DNA of 64,000 nt from Fulvia fulva (GCF_020509005.1 NC_063012.1:4402001-4466000), one strand, 5' to 3'; numbered from the stretch's first letter, positions 35,000-47,500 are shown. A program made the numbers and translations. Notes: generated from the sequence alone by a model not told the origin.

Positions 35000-36176
35000 T
35001 TAAGCAGTCTCGCCAGGAAGAAGGTTGCCTTTCACGCCAAACATCTTTGCGCTGACAGTTGCCGAGAAGCCATCGACTTGTCTGGCATACTGCTCGACCT
35101 GCCTGCCAACAAGCAGAGACTCAAGGCGTGACGGTTCTTGTGGAAGCTTGAACAGCTTTTGCCACTCATCTTCTGGGAGAGGTGGTTGCTTCTGTTGCGC
35201 ACGAAGAGCGTTCTCGGACTTGCGCTTCTGTTGCCATTGCTGGATCTTGGCCTGCTCTCTCGCCAAGGATCGCTGATAGTACTGTGCGTTGTTGTTCTCG
35301 GTTTGGTGGTTCTCGATGCTCTCAAGGAGGAGATCGCAAGTCTTCTCGAGGAATGGATCGATCGAAAGATCCAGGCTTTCGAGGTTTGGTGCAAGTGGCG
35401 TGGATGTGATGCTGGGGTCCCGGGAAAGCTCGGCAAGAGATGATGGGAATTCGAGCTCGGACTTTTGTGGTGGCTGCTGTGGTAGTTGGTGGAGGAATGC
35501 AGTCAGGAGGTGAGAGTTGTGGACTTGAAGTGGCAGCTCCACAAGGATATCTTGGTATCGTAGCTTGGACTTCTGGATGCTGTTCAAGATGTTAGAAAGT
35601 GATCCCGATGACAAATTTGCAGAAGTTCGGCACATACCTCTCGGTGGTGAACTTGCCCTCCTTGTATGCAGCCATGAAGCTTGGTGACAATCTGTATGCC
35701 TTCAAGCACAAGCTGCCCTGGCTGCTCCTAGATACGTCAAAAACAAGTGCCACGGTCTTTTCGTCTGTGGCGCGCTGGAAGAAGGACTGGTTCTCGATGA
35801 AGTTCTGGTTGACAAAGTTGCCCATGCTCGTGCTGATGTACCACCCCACACTCTGCGCGTCTGTGTTGATTTCCCGCAGGAACTTGACCATCTCGGCCTG
35901 ATATGCGACGTTGCTCTTTGCACGGGGGGCTGCTGCTGCGAGCGCCGCTGCGTCTTGTTGGTGGTATGGATCTGTGTTTGCCTGCGCCTCTGCGACGGCG
36001 GCTGGGTACGGGAACGAGTTGGTGACTTGGAGCTGCGACCCATGGTCCATACCGACCAGGAAGCCAGTCGTTGGTGTTGGGAATGTCTGCGAGGCGTGCT
36101 TGATGATGCGCATAACCACCAGTGCCTCTATCCTCACCTCTGCGATGGGAGTGTCCTTGACCGATATCTCCGCCAT
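35000..36176 (-). CDS. eif3h: Translation initiation factor eIF3 subunit h
   Basis: eIF3h is a non-catalytic MPN-domain subunit of the eIF3 complex that binds the small ribosomal subunit during initiation. Exons are 36,176-35,638 and 35,579-35,000 (372 residues). The 58-nt intron begins GTATGT, has a TCTAAC branch site and ends ACAG, joining TTE to [17 protein letters not shown] without loss of frame. The MPN domain covers about residues 10-150 ([43 protein letters not shown]). At the position where active MPN+ enzymes have a metal-binding His-x-His it has STS, as is normal for eIF3h. A helical region with QQ-rich, charged sequence fills the C-terminal third. The ATG has a good context (AATCATGG). 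Recognition is strong. Confidence 0.93.
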
Positions 36177-36458
36177 GATTGCAGTATCGTGTGTGGTTGA
36201 TGTTATTGACGATCTCGTCGTGTTCTGCGATCGCTCTCGGTGGATTTAGGGCGATGGATGGGGAGGCGTGTCTGGTCGCTGGCTGCACATGAACGGCGCG
36301 TGAAGTTCAGAATTTCGAAAGGTCGCCCCGCAATTCACCCGAGTGCGGATTGTTCTCTCCCCAAGGAAGGAGCCCCTCGGACTTGGCGCGGGTTGCGACT
36401 TTGCATTCAGCACGCACGCCTTGCTGTTTCATCGAATCTCGAGGCATCACATGTCGAA

Positions 36459-36478
36459 CACACACACACACACACACA
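36459..36478 (+). repeat. (CA)10 microsatellite
   Basis: Ten uninterrupted CA units lie in the 650-bp region between the divergent eIF3h and glutathione transferase genes. Confidence 0.95.
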
Positions 36479-36685
36479 TGATATCAGCGCACGGCCAGCG
36501 CGACATGCTTCACATGCATAGTAACGCTCTCACCTCCCGCCATATCGGCTATACAGTACGCGCCTGTCTCGTGAGCACAGCGTTGTCGGCAGATCGCGGG
36601 GCCAGTATTGCATCATCTCTCACCCAGCACACGTACTTCTTCATGTTGCTGTTAAAGCAACATCGTGATCGTGACGCTGCTCTCA

Positions 36686-37651
36686 ATGCTACTGACCAAG
36701 AGGCTGACAGCAGCGAGCTTCAGACTATCCACCAGCTTTGTCTTACAGCGAGGAGCACCAGCACGTCTTTCAGACCTTCACAGCTTCACGCTTCACAGTA
36801 TACTTGCTCCAATCAGTTCCAGAGCCAAGATGTCCACCAGTGGAGGCGGGAAGGATCTCGACCCAAACCAAGGCGGCGATGGCACGAAGAAGACGTATCA
36901 CAAGCAAGCCACCGGAGAGGCCTGGAAGACTGTTCAAGCCCATTCCGCGGACCACGATCTTAAGCTCTACGGAAGTTGCTTTTGCCCATTCGTGCATAGG
37001 GTATGGATCTCGCTCGAGCTCAAACGCCTCGACTACCAGTACATCGAGGTCGATGTATATCGTAAGCCAAAGTTGCTGCTAGACATCAACCCACGAGGAC
37101 TGGTTCCGGCGCTCAGGCATGGGGATTGGGGTTGCTACGAGAGCACAGTCCTGATGGAGTATCTTGAAGATCTCCAGCAAGGGCAAGCACTCCTGCCGAA
37201 GGACGCTAAGCTACGAGCTTCTTCGAGGTTGTGGTCAGACCACATCAACCGCAACATCATTCCAGCTTTCTACAAGTACCTCCAAGCACAAGATCCCGAT
37301 GATCAAATCAAGTTCGCTGGCAACCTCAAGGAGCATATTTCGAAAGCTGTAGATGCAGCAGATCCTCAGGGGCCATTCTTCCTCGGCTCCGAGATGTCAT
37401 TTGTTGACGTTCAACTTGCACCGTGGATAGTACGGCTGGACAAAGTGCTCAAACCATATCGCAGCTGGCCAGATCCGGAGCCTGGTAGCCGCTGGGAGAA
37501 GTGGGTTCGTGCTGTTGAAGACAGCGAGCCTGTGAAGAAAACGACGAGTGACGATGAGCTGTATTTGGACAGCTACGAGAGGTACGCTGAAAACAGGCCA
37601 AATACATCACAAGTACGGGAGGCCATCAATTCGGGCGGAGGCTTGCCATAG
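36686..37651 (+). CDS. Omega-like glutathione S-transferase
   Basis: Omega-class enzymes use an active-site Cys for glutathione-dependent thiol transfer and reductase reactions. The main start is probably ATG 36,830 (context CCAAGATGT), giving 273 residues; numbering here uses it. The thioredoxin-like N-domain has LYGSCFCPFVHRVWISL with the catalytic-type Cys of the CPF motif at residue 52. Glutathione-site words follow: NPRGLVPAL and then YESTVLMEYLED. The alpha-helical C-domain covers about residues 125-260 (SRLWSDHINRNIIPAFYKYL, FVDVQLAPWIVRL). An in-frame ATG at 36,686 adds 48 Arg/Ser-rich residues that resemble a mitochondrial presequence; the coordinates given include it. It is divergently arranged with eIF3h. 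Family recognition is strong; the physiological substrate cannot be told from sequence. Confidence 0.88.
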   Translation: MLLTKRLTAASFRLSTSFVLQRGAPARLSDLHSFTLHSILAPISSRAKMSTSGGGKDLDPNQGGDGTKKTYHKQATGEAWKTVQAHSADHDLKLYGSCFCPFVHRVWISLELKRLDYQYIEVDVYRKPKLLLDINPRGLVPALRHGDWGCYESTVLMEYLEDLQQGQALLPKDAKLRASSRLWSDHINRNIIPAFYKYLQAQDPDDQIKFAGNLKEHISKAVDAADPQGPFFLGSEMSFVDVQLAPWIVRLDKVLKPYRSWPDPEPGSRWEKWVRAVEDSEPVKKTTSDDELYLDSYERYAENRPNTSQVREAINSGGGLP

Positions 37652-40600
37652 AAAGAGGCAGTCTTGACGGGAACGATAGACAGCTTGCTAGACCGGCTGA
37701 GATCTTTCCAACACAGCTGTTATGTTTCACATGCTGTCTGAACATGCCAGCTACCATTTGCCGGAAGATATATTTGCAGTTGCCCAGTAGCTAGAAAGAC
37801 CTCGGTCACATCCAACTTCTCTCACTGCCAGTGATACGAAACGAAAGCTCTCGCTACAGCGCCAGTTTCAGGCTACCAGCGAGACGCACGAAAGCTACGT
37901 GGTTCTGGCTTTCACTCTAACCCTGAAGCATGTTCAAACAGACTCCAAACACGAAATTCACGAACCATGCGCCGAGCAGCAATGATCTAGGCCGTTACAT
38001 AGCGACACCGCTTGCACACTGCTACGAGTCAACATGCATCCCGACTACAGCACGCCGCCAAATAACAACGCCGACTTATAGGTACCATCAAGCACATAGC
38101 TTGGACGTCTAACAGACTCAGTCCTCGGATAGTTCGAAACACGAGGTAGTCCAGGAACAGTCCATCACTGATGTATGGCATAGCCCTCGTGTCTGTTCGC
38201 ATACCAGTGTTTCACAAATCGAGTGGTCCAGTTTTCGAGGCAGGCCATACACTCCTGAGTCAAGTCAGAAGGCTGGGAGATTGAGCGCAACATCCACTTC
38301 TTCCCGTTCTAATCCCTAACCCGAAGCAATCACAGCGCCACTGCCGGCCCATCACTCTTGCTTCACAGGACTAGTGGTGTTCTTCTGTCATGATATCGCC
38401 GACTGCGAGAAAGTGCCTGCGCCACTGCAAATGGTCATTGCGTTCGCTGGAGTGGCTCGGCCTGTTGTCTTGCACAAATCGGTGATGCTGTGTAAAGGGA
38501 TCTGCAGATGTGCAGCTCGCGGAGAAAAGCCCGTTTGAAGCCTTGAGATGACCCTTGGGATGAGCCACCGCTACTGCGCGTAAGCGACAACCCACCACTC
38601 TGGGTGTCTGCTGGATGTCCCTGCCTTCGTGAAGGTGAACCCTTGTACGGAGAAAGTCCGTCATCTTACAAAGCATAACATGTGCATGCAAGGTGCGCTG
38701 GCATGCAAAGATCCAACATCAGGTATCGGTAATTATGCTGACCAGTACTGCTCACCGTGGTGCTGCTCCTAGCTCAAGCGGTCGTCCGAGTAGAGTAGAC
38801 TCCTGTGCGCGAACAGACCTTTTGTGTGTGAGTGATACCTCGAAGTATGCTCTCTACTCCGGTGCGACGACCATATAGGAAACAGCACTGCTGCTTTCTC
38901 TGGCCAGTGCAAGGACCCGTTCCACAGCACAAGCACGGTAACCCGACGGTCTTCCGATAGCGCCGGTCTTCAGCATGGAATCCTCCTGGATTGCGTTCAT
39001 ACAAGATCTCAGATCTGTGTCTGGCGAATGATAAGGTCGTTCCTGGCCACACTATCGCCATACGAAGACTGGGACACGCCATATGAGCATGAAATCAGTG
39101 ATGATCATATGCCAGTAGTGCAACTGCGAAGAACGATACATGCTCGTTACCAAAAAGGACCCATGGACTAAAGGGAGTTCCATCGTCGATGCAGCGCTGC
39201 CGTTGTCGCAGCCGGTCATGAAGAGAATGCGCCGCAAAGGGTCGTGGCCGGGCAGAATTGAGTTCGACAGACACTGCGCCAGAACGAGCTACAGTATATG
39301 TTTTCTCGGGCACGCTGCACGGTAGGAACTGCAATGCAAATATGAGCTACTTCGTCAATACGCGGATGTTGGTAGTCTCATTGGTGTGTAGTCGCAACAG
39401 GATTTTATTACTTCACTGGTGTTGATAGGTCGCCGTGATAACGAGGAGGGGGACAGCTGTGTGAAACAGCTCCTTCGCTTTGAGACTCTGTCTGTGATGA
39501 GCTGGTACGGCCCGAGTCAGGATTCCAATGCGTGACTCGCTGTTGCTGCTGGTCGTTGCAAGTGCTGGACAGCCCCGAGTCGAGCGTGCACATCCGCGCA
39601 AAAACTCTGGCTGCGCGCCAAAACGATTGTCGGTACAGTCAATAATGGCAATGATATCATCTTGACCAAGCATCAGCAGTTTCTCAGATGAGCCGTTGGA
39701 GATGACGTTAGGCGCAGCTCGGGGCAAACGTGGGAGAGCCACTGTCACTGTGGCTGACGCTACTCACGAGTCCCCTGTCTCTTCGGGCTTTGCCGACTCT
39801 GGGATGTGCCAACCACGCGTCCAGCAAGGGTGCTGAGCACTGGCGAACGCTGTGAAGAGCCAGTGGCGAGCTGCAAAGCAGGCATGGGCGCCAGGTCCGC
39901 GGAGGGTCATGCTGGGCATCGTAGATGCCAGCAGAGTCTTGGGATGCGCGGAGATGTGGCCGGCGACTTCTCAAATGTGACAGGGGCGTCGAGCTCGCAC
40001 GCGCAGCTAAGAAACACAAGCTCGATCGATAAAGCGCAGAGGGATCGGGAGTTGCAGACCCCTCGGACCAACGTCCATGTGTCGCGGCCGCTAAGGTACG
40101 GCATGGAGCTCGACGACATTTGGCGGAGCCGAGACGGGAAAAGTCGGTGATGATGGATCCTCAAGCGCAAGGCAGACCCGAACGACTGGCATCCTCCTCG
40201 CCAGGAACAGAGAATGGCTCAACTCTGGCAGCACGGCACCGACGCCGGACGAGTTGTTGTGACGTGTGCTCGGACGGAGAAGGTTTCGCGGAATGCTACA
40301 AAACTCCCGGTGCATGCGCTTCGAATCAGTAGTGAGGCAAGCCACCGACTCTGGATGAAGCAGGACGTGCATGGCTGGTGAAAGATGAAGGGGAAGCAAT
40401 GGATCCGCAACGCAGGTGTCACAAGTGCCAGAGACATTAAACTCGTCAAGCCACCACGAGCGGGACGGCTGAGGTTCTCATCGTGGCTGCAAACGCTGCA
40501 TGAGTTAGAACAAGCATCAACGTGGATGTCGATTGAGGATCGCAATGTTGCCATGTCGACAACACGCTGCCTTGCAACGTGAGTGCAGTAATCGCATGTG

Positions 40601-41610
40601 TTCCGACTCAGGTTCGTCGGGTCTGTCACCAGCTTCTCGTGCGCGACCACTTGGCAGGATGGAAGGAAATTTGCTGCGAGACAGCGAGTCCGTGATGGCG
40701 AGTGTTGGCGGTTACGATCTCGATCTGGAGACGACAGGCCAGAGTGGACCACGACCAGGGCGGACCTGTTTCACCGCAGCGGCTGTCCGCAGACGCAGCG
40801 ATCGAAGCTGCAAGCACCGCAGACTGCTGGAAGCACGATTGGGAATCTACAACAACTTTTCAATGTAGGTGTGCGAGCCTGGCCTGCGCATTCACGCTGC
40901 TGTCGTCCCTTTCATGTGATGTAGTTGCCCCGCCGCACAGAGCCGCACGCACGTCTTACCTACGTACATACTAGCCACATGCCACAATTATTGCCCTGAC
41001 ATGGTTTGCTCATCGCCGATTGAAGTGGGGAGCAGCGCCAGGATGTGTTGAGGAATAAGGTTGTGCGTTAGCGCTGCTGCAGAGAGGCATTCGGCGCACT
41101 GGACTTGGCTGCTGCCCTGTTCCACGGCCTGGCAGCAGCCACTCCACTGCCACGGAAGCACGCGGTTCGATGTTGCATATATCCGCCAGGGTCTCTGCTT
41201 TGGACCATCTCGTGCTCGCCTCAGCTACCTTCATGTCCCGTCGGCACGCGCTGGGATATGATGCACGCTCTGCTCACTACTATCCTGCCGCTGGCCTGTA
41301 ACCTTCGTCCCGCATTGTGCTCTTAAACTGTACCAGCTCCCACGCGCAGGTCTCAAGTACCGCCCGTCCCTCTCTTGAGCCCACAGCAGATACTCTTGTG
41401 CCCAAACACCTCTGCCAGCCCTCAGCACGCCTCTGCAGCACAGGAAACGAAACAAAAACACCACCACCCAAACAGCCCTACTCCCAACGACGCGTCAATA
41501 CAATCCTGTCCGCGTCTCGTCTCCACCAGAGTCTCTTACCAACAGCCCGCTTCCGACTCGACGCTGTTCTCATTCACTCGCTGACACATCGTCACAAATC
41601 TGGCTATCAC
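37652..41610. other. Long intergenic region upstream of the C2H2 gene, no gene supported
   Basis: This 4-kb stretch is not RIPed and has balanced composition. Open frames of 60-177 codons occur on both strands but overlap and show no domain, repeated motif or convincing splice structure that I could find. From about 41,317 the frame leading into the C2H2 gene is open but lacks an ATG before 41,611, so the last few hundred bases are best read as 5' untranslated region and promoter. Confidence 0.5.
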
Positions 41611-42876
41611 ATGATGGACGGTTATAACGCAACGGGACGCAAGATATCACTACTCAACGACAGTGGTGACGTAGCCGCTGTGCCTACCAAAGTCCAGCTT
41701 CCACAGCTGACAGCACACTCGCGAACAACATCGTGCACCTCGACGCCATCGCTTTCTCCGCAAACGCCACAGCTGTCGCGCTCGGATTCCAGCGACTCGC
41801 GCGCCTTTTCGACTCCGTCTCCGCTGACACCCAACTTTGAGGAAAGCTTCGGTCAGGCGACGCGCGCACTCCCTCCAAAACACCAACAGCAGCACCACCA
41901 GCAATACTACCTAACCAACAACCACTACGCCAAAATGGACGACCAGAACCCGTCCATGTACCCGCCAATCCCAGATCCGACAGTTGCGATGCCCACAGCG
42001 TACCCGATGCCCGCGCATCTGGCACAACAACCACTGCCACAGCAGCAAGCGCCGCAACATGCAGTCTACCGCGGCTCCAATTCACCATCCTCTGAGCCAT
42101 CGCGCGTGTCCACCGTGTCGCAGCAGTCGAACAGCAAGAACCAGCCGAAGAAGAACCAGTACCCGTGTCCAATGGCGAAGCAAGTGGGGTGCACCGACTT
42201 CTTTACGACATCAGGCCACGCAGCACGACACGCGAAGAAGCACACTGGTAAGAAGGACGCTTTCTGTCCTGAATGCAACAAGGCATTCACGAGGAAGGAC
42301 AACATGGAGCAGCACCGACGAACGCATCAGAACGGCCGCGGATCATCTCGGACGGCCGACGACTCGAAGGTGAAGAAGCCCGCGAAGCCTGCCAAGAAGA
42401 CTGCTGCGAAGGTTGAGCCACAGCTTGAGGCGGCTGTAGAGCAGCAACTAGCAGATCAAGCACAAGCCGCTCAGGTGCAATCTGTCGCACAGGCGGTGCA
42501 AGCCCAACAAGTCCAGCAACAGCAGCAGCAAGCAGCAGAGGCCGCCATGCTGGGAGGCCTGCCTCAAAGCGGGCCATACTTCCTCAACACCATGGATCCA
42601 GGCCCAGTGCCAGCACTCCCAATGGCAATGCCAGAGCTCAACGCGATCCGACCACAACTCCATCGATCCAGCTTCGCAAATTCGCTCGAATTTGTTCCAC
42701 CAGCTGCACCAATGATGGATCCCGACACACTCCACTACAGCTACCCGTCACCAGGCCTGTCTAACGGACTGAATAGCCTGGCGTTGGCAGCGAGCGAACA
42801 CAGCCGTCGGATGTCGGACAAGTCACAATCGTCCCGAAGTCCTTCATCAGAATCGCCGCAACACGAAACTCCATGA
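41611..42876 (+). CDS. Two-finger C2H2 zinc-finger protein, probable transcription factor
   Basis: The single exon of 421 residues starts at the first in-frame ATG (41,611). Residues 1-170 are Ser/Thr/Pro/Gln-rich and low in complexity. Finger 1 (about 186-211) is C-x7-C-x12-H-x3-H, with an unusually wide cysteine spacing and the words FTTSGHAARHAKKH. Finger 2 (about 219-239) is a standard C-x2-C-x12-H-x3-H with CNKAFTRKDNMEQH. A basic KKPAKPAKKTAAK stretch follows, then a Gln/Ala-rich segment with a QQQQQ run, and a Ser-rich tail. Gln/Pro-rich flanks suggest a nuclear regulator. I do not recognise a named orthologue, and its target genes cannot be inferred from the neighbours. Confidence 0.85.
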   Translation: MMDGYNATGRKISLLNDSGDVAAVPTKVQLPQLTAHSRTTSCTSTPSLSPQTPQLSRSDSSDSRAFSTPSPLTPNFEESFGQATRALPPKHQQQHHQQYYLTNNHYAKMDDQNPSMYPPIPDPTVAMPTAYPMPAHLAQQPLPQQQAPQHAVYRGSNSPSSEPSRVSTVSQQSNSKNQPKKNQYPCPMAKQVGCTDFFTTSGHAARHAKKHTGKKDAFCPECNKAFTRKDNMEQHRRTHQNGRGSSRTADDSKVKKPAKPAKKTAAKVEPQLEAAVEQQLADQAQAAQVQSVAQAVQAQQVQQQQQQAAEAAMLGGLPQSGPYFLNTMDPGPVPALPMAMPELNAIRPQLHRSSFANSLEFVPPAAPMMDPDTLHYSYPSPGLSNGLNSLALAASEHSRRMSDKSQSSRSPSSESPQHETP

Positions 42877-44216
42877 TCGCCACTACACACCTCGACTCCC
42901 TCATTAGAACTAATTCTACCATCGAGTAACGGACTGTTTTAGAGCGAAGCGTATATACCCAGAATTGTTTTGGCGGGAACGGAGCAACAGGGAGAGGCTT
43001 GGAAAAGCCTCGAGCATTCCAACGATACAGAGACGCCATACCGCCGTCGCGGCCTGAACACAGCCGATTTGTTATATGTTATGATGCGCATTCTTGCCAC
43101 GATTAGGCTGGGAGCAAATTGACAGTCGCAAAGAACGATCTGTCGATTGATGATGATCACTGGGTGATTCAGCAAATGGGCTCAAAGAAGCCAGCAAGCG
43201 AAAACGCGACGAGAGCTGGCTCTGACTACAGCAACTAGCAACAAATGAAACAACTTACCACGCGCCCTACGTCTCTGTCGTTTCTTCTCCAGATTACGTG
43301 AAGTCGGTTTTGGATGCAGGGTCTCATGAAGATCCTGGTCTGACCCTTTGCGCTGATCGTTGGGTGCTTCACCAGCCACATCTCAAAGCGTCCTCATGCT
43401 ATGAAACTCTGTGAAACTCTGTGAAACATGACACAAAATGGTCTTACCTGACAGCGATGAAGAGAACATGGTCTAACCAATCCTCACCGCGCTGCCACCT
43501 GCTTGTGATACCCTCGAAAACGCTGACCCAAATGTCTCACAGCCAACTTGCACGAACACCTCTTGAGTGGAGAAGACTTCGCATCCAACAACCAGCTCTC
43601 TGTCACAATAATGACACCGACGTCAGGAAGTCGCAATCACGACCCAGAAGCCGAAAGAACATCCTCATCCATGACAATCGCATGACAATCGCATAACACC
43701 CGCAGCTCGCCCGCAATTGAACCACAACATCCCGCAAATTCCATACCAATCTCTTTCCAACGCTTCGGCGGAACCAGCACTCCGCTGCAAATCCATCCAA
43801 CAGTCATCACAGCAATCGAAGCCGATTTCTAGACATTTTCACGATCGATGACGGAACATGAACCACCCGTCGGCGAGAAGGGAGGTAGGAGGTGGAGGAG
43901 GGGGACCCACGAACCATCACTAGTACCCACCTGCTTATTCGTCCTCGGGCGTGTCAGATTTTGCAGGCGCCAAATAGGACGCCGAGCGTTGCCGCTGCGA
44001 AATTTCCAAATCGCAAGGCGGCGGTTCTAGACGTTGGTCATTGCTTCTAATCGACGATCGACCCACAAAGGACAACCTCGGGAAAGGGTCAGCAGAGGTG
44101 CAGAGGCTGTTGGTGCTGTGGAGATGGCGTAACGAACTGCCGGCGCTGCGCGTGCTTGTGACTATCTAACACTACTACTCAGCGAGGCTGTGATAGGCTA
44201 CGCTAACCTTCGTGAA
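42877..44216. other. Intergenic region to the edge of the gene island
   Basis: The sequence is not RIPed and has ordinary composition. No conserved coding sequence is visible. A weak, possibly spliced minus-strand candidate near 43,182-43,469 is treated as a finding, not as a gene. Composition shifts to TpA-rich at about 44,200. Confidence 0.5.
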
Positions 44217-44566
44217 AGTAGCCCTTGAGTTGGACAACACTTTAGCGTGCCCTATAGCCTTAGGACACGTTACTTATCTCTACTATAATATTAGCTAATC
44301 TATCCCGCCGTTATAGACGTAATCTAACAAACTTTGAGTACCTTACTATCGCTAACTTTACTATAAACCTTACTATTATTATCTTCTACTATAGGCTATA
44401 GTAAGCTAACTTTCGCTCTATATCTAGTATCTAATTATACCGTATTCTTACTAACTTACTAGCTTCCGTATTAATAGCTCTCTTCTGAAGCTTAGTATAT
44501 ATATTAAGGTAGATATCACTAGAGCTCGATTATTACGTTATTTATATAGGAAGTCATTTTACGGGC
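44217..44566. other. RIPed sequence of unknown identity
   Basis: TpA-rich, CpA-poor DNA without a readable frame lies between the gene island and the LINE. It may be the left part of the element that the LINE interrupted, continuing at about 49,444, but I see no domain to prove this. Confidence 0.45.
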
Positions 44567-44574
44567 TTATATAG

Positions 44575-47500
44575 ATAGATAGATGATTCATTTACCCGTT
44601 GTGGTGCCCTCCGGCCCATGCGGGTTTATGTCTATATATGTTGCTGCATAAGGTAGGAAACCTGTTCCTAGGCAAAAACCTCCTCTCCTTCTCTAATAGC
44701 TTCCTTGCCATAAGTTCTCAGTTTTCCTTTTATTAGGGTGCACTAGTGTCATGGTGGTTAGCCTCTGACTCCCTTGTCTGCAACCCTGGAGTTGTCCCCC
44801 TCTTCCTGCTCTCCTCCTCCTTCTTTCTCTCCTCAATCCATCTCTCTGTTTCCCTAGTAAGAGAGAACTGCTCCAAAAATCCTTGGCAGATGATCCACCT
44901 TGTAACTCTCTAGAGGTCTCCCTTATTGCTGATCATGGCTTCGAAGTTTCTGTTCCTTGCCCTTGCCCTCCATTCACCTCTCCCTATACTCCATTCTTTG
45001 CAAACCAGAAGTCTATGTTCGACATTCTGGGACAGGTAGCCGTATAGGCAACTCTTGTCTTCGATACCTGGGACTTTTCTCTGATGCAGGTATGCCCTGA
45101 CTCCGATATGTTCAGAGCGGATTTGTATTGCTATGCTTGCTTCTGACCTGGTCAGGTCTGAGTACAGTAGGTAGTTGTGGCTACCAAACTGTTGGAGTGC
45201 CTTTAGGGTTCCTAGCCTCTGTAGGGTTCTTGTCCATTCAGTCTTCCAGAGGAGTCCTGCCATCCTTTCAGCTAGAGACTGTTGCTTCTTCCCTTAGCTG
45301 GCTGCTGATCCTCTCCCTTGAGCCCTTCTGTCCCGTTCCTGCTAGGCTAGGTGCAGCTGTTCTGTTAGTTCTTTGAACTTCTGCAGGTCCTGCTACTTCT
45401 GTAGGGCTGGGTTGGGTCTTGCTTGTCTGTGCCTTCTTATGCACTGGCTCCTAATTTTGTTGACTGCCTTCTGGATTACTAGCTAGGCTGGGTATGCAGA
45501 CGTCTTTCCTGCATACTGGTATCTCAACCCTTGAAGGTAGAGCTTGGCTGGTGGGGAGCTAGACTCCATTTCGACCACCCTTATTAGAGTTGACTTGTAT
45601 ACTCTAAGCACCTTTTTCAGACAGGAGGCTTGGGCTCTGCTGATGGGATCTGTAATTCTCTTTGGGATCTTGTCTTAGGCTGACCAGATCTGGGCTCTAT
45701 ATAGCATAGCTGGCTTCACAATGGCCTTGTACATAACCTTTACTTTCGCAAATGTGGCTCCCTATATAGAGGCTATAAGCCTATTAATTGATTGCCTGTT
45801 GTTGTCTGCTCTTGTCTGTGCTTTCTTGACCTATAGTCCCTAGCTGAGCTTTAGATCCAGCCATATTCCTAGCACCCTTAATTCACTTGAGGGTTCTGTT
45901 GTGTGTCCCTGAATAGTGATTAGGGATTGTATATTGTGTCTGTTTCTGGCTCTACTGAAGTGGATGAGTTGATACTTCTCTAGGGCAAATCTGGCTCTAT
46001 GTTTCCTAGCCCATTCCTCATATTCCTTATGTTTCTTCTGCAAGATTCTGCAGTTCTCTTCTGTGCTGTCTGACCAGGCTAGGATGTTTGTGTCATCTAC
46101 AAACCCTAAGGCTGATATGTTTCTGGAGTTTAGCTTTGCTAGCAGGTCTGCTATAAAGAGGAGAAACAGGCTTGGAGACATTGTTGATCCCTGTGGGATT
46201 CCTGTCTCTATAGGCATGCTGTCAGATTTGTATCTACCTAGTCTTAGTCTTGTGGTTCTGCCTCTAAGGAAGGACTAGATGAACTAGACTGTCTAGTTAG
46301 GGATAGCCTTCTGTTTCAGGATGTGGATCAGCCTCTAGTATAAGACATTGTCAAAGGCTCCTAATATGTCTAGTGAGAGGAGTGTGGCTGCTTTGTTGTT
46401 CCTAAAGTACTATAGGGTCTTGATCTGCTCTGTGATAAGTTCTATAGCTGTTAGTGTTGATCTTTGTTTCCTACCTCCTATCTGTTCTTCGGGAAGGATT
46501 CTATGTTCTTCAGCTAGGTTTGTCAGCCTTTCTGCTATAATCTTTTCTAGGAGTTTGCCTAGTGTGTTGAGTAAGGCAATAGGTCTGTATGCCTTTAGCT
46601 TTGTATAGTCCTCTTTCTGTGGTTTTCTCAAGACCACAGTCAGTGACTCCTTGAAGTGTTTAGGGCAGTGTCCTTAGGCTATGCACTATAAAAAGATGTT
46701 TGACAGTGCAGGGGAGATCTAGTCCTTGCATGTCTTAATAAACAAGTTTGGAATCCCATCTGGTCCTGGGGCCTTGTTTCCTGAAAGTGTCTTAATGATG
46801 CTCTTGATCTCTCCCTCTCCCACTGTGCAGGATTGCTCTAGTAGTGTTAGATACACACTGCCCTCCAGATCCTGCAGGTCAGCTTCTACCTGTGTACTAA
46901 AGAAATGTTTCCCTAATGCCTATGCCTTTCCTAGGAGAGTGTGTTAGGTTACTCCTTCCTGGTCTTCAATGTTTGGAAACTAGGGCAGCATGTTTCTGTC
47001 CTATATAGGTTGTCTTGCCCACTTTGCTAGTTTCTATATCTTCTCAGGATTCTAGGTAATGGATCCAACTGTTGACCTCCACTCCAGCATCTTGTCCCTC
47101 TTGATCTGGGCCTTCTTGTCTCTGGTTGCCTGGTTGTATCTGTCCCATGCTTCCTGGGAGTGACTCTGGGTAAGGGCTCTCCTGGCCTGCCTGGCTGCCT
47201 TGACCTTCTCTGAGCATTCCTTTGTCCAGAATGGCTTCTGGTACAGTGACTGTTTCTTTTCTCTAGTGTGGGCTGCTGCAGTTTCCTGCATTGTTCTAAC
47301 CAGTTCTGCCACTGCTTGGTCTATGTCTAAGGCTGTTTCCAGTCTCCTGGTCTCTAGTCCAGCTAGCTTCTGTTCCAGGTCTTGTCTGATCTGTTCCTAG
47401 TTGGCTGCCTTCTAGGCCAGCTGAGGTTCTAGGTCTCCTTCCTGCTGTGTCTGTGTTTCAAACTCCACCTGAATTGGGAGGTGATCTGATGAGGACTCCA

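Noticed and set aside
40219..40752. 177-codon minus-strand frame in the long intergenic region
   Set aside because: No domain, low-complexity or splice evidence, and several other frames overlap it; the length is within chance for GC-balanced DNA of this size.
28390..44216. Biosynthetic cluster, tRNA, rRNA or CRISPR array in the gene island
   Set aside because: The genes are unrelated conserved genes without a pathway theme; no cloverleaf, rRNA core or regularly spaced direct repeat array was seen.
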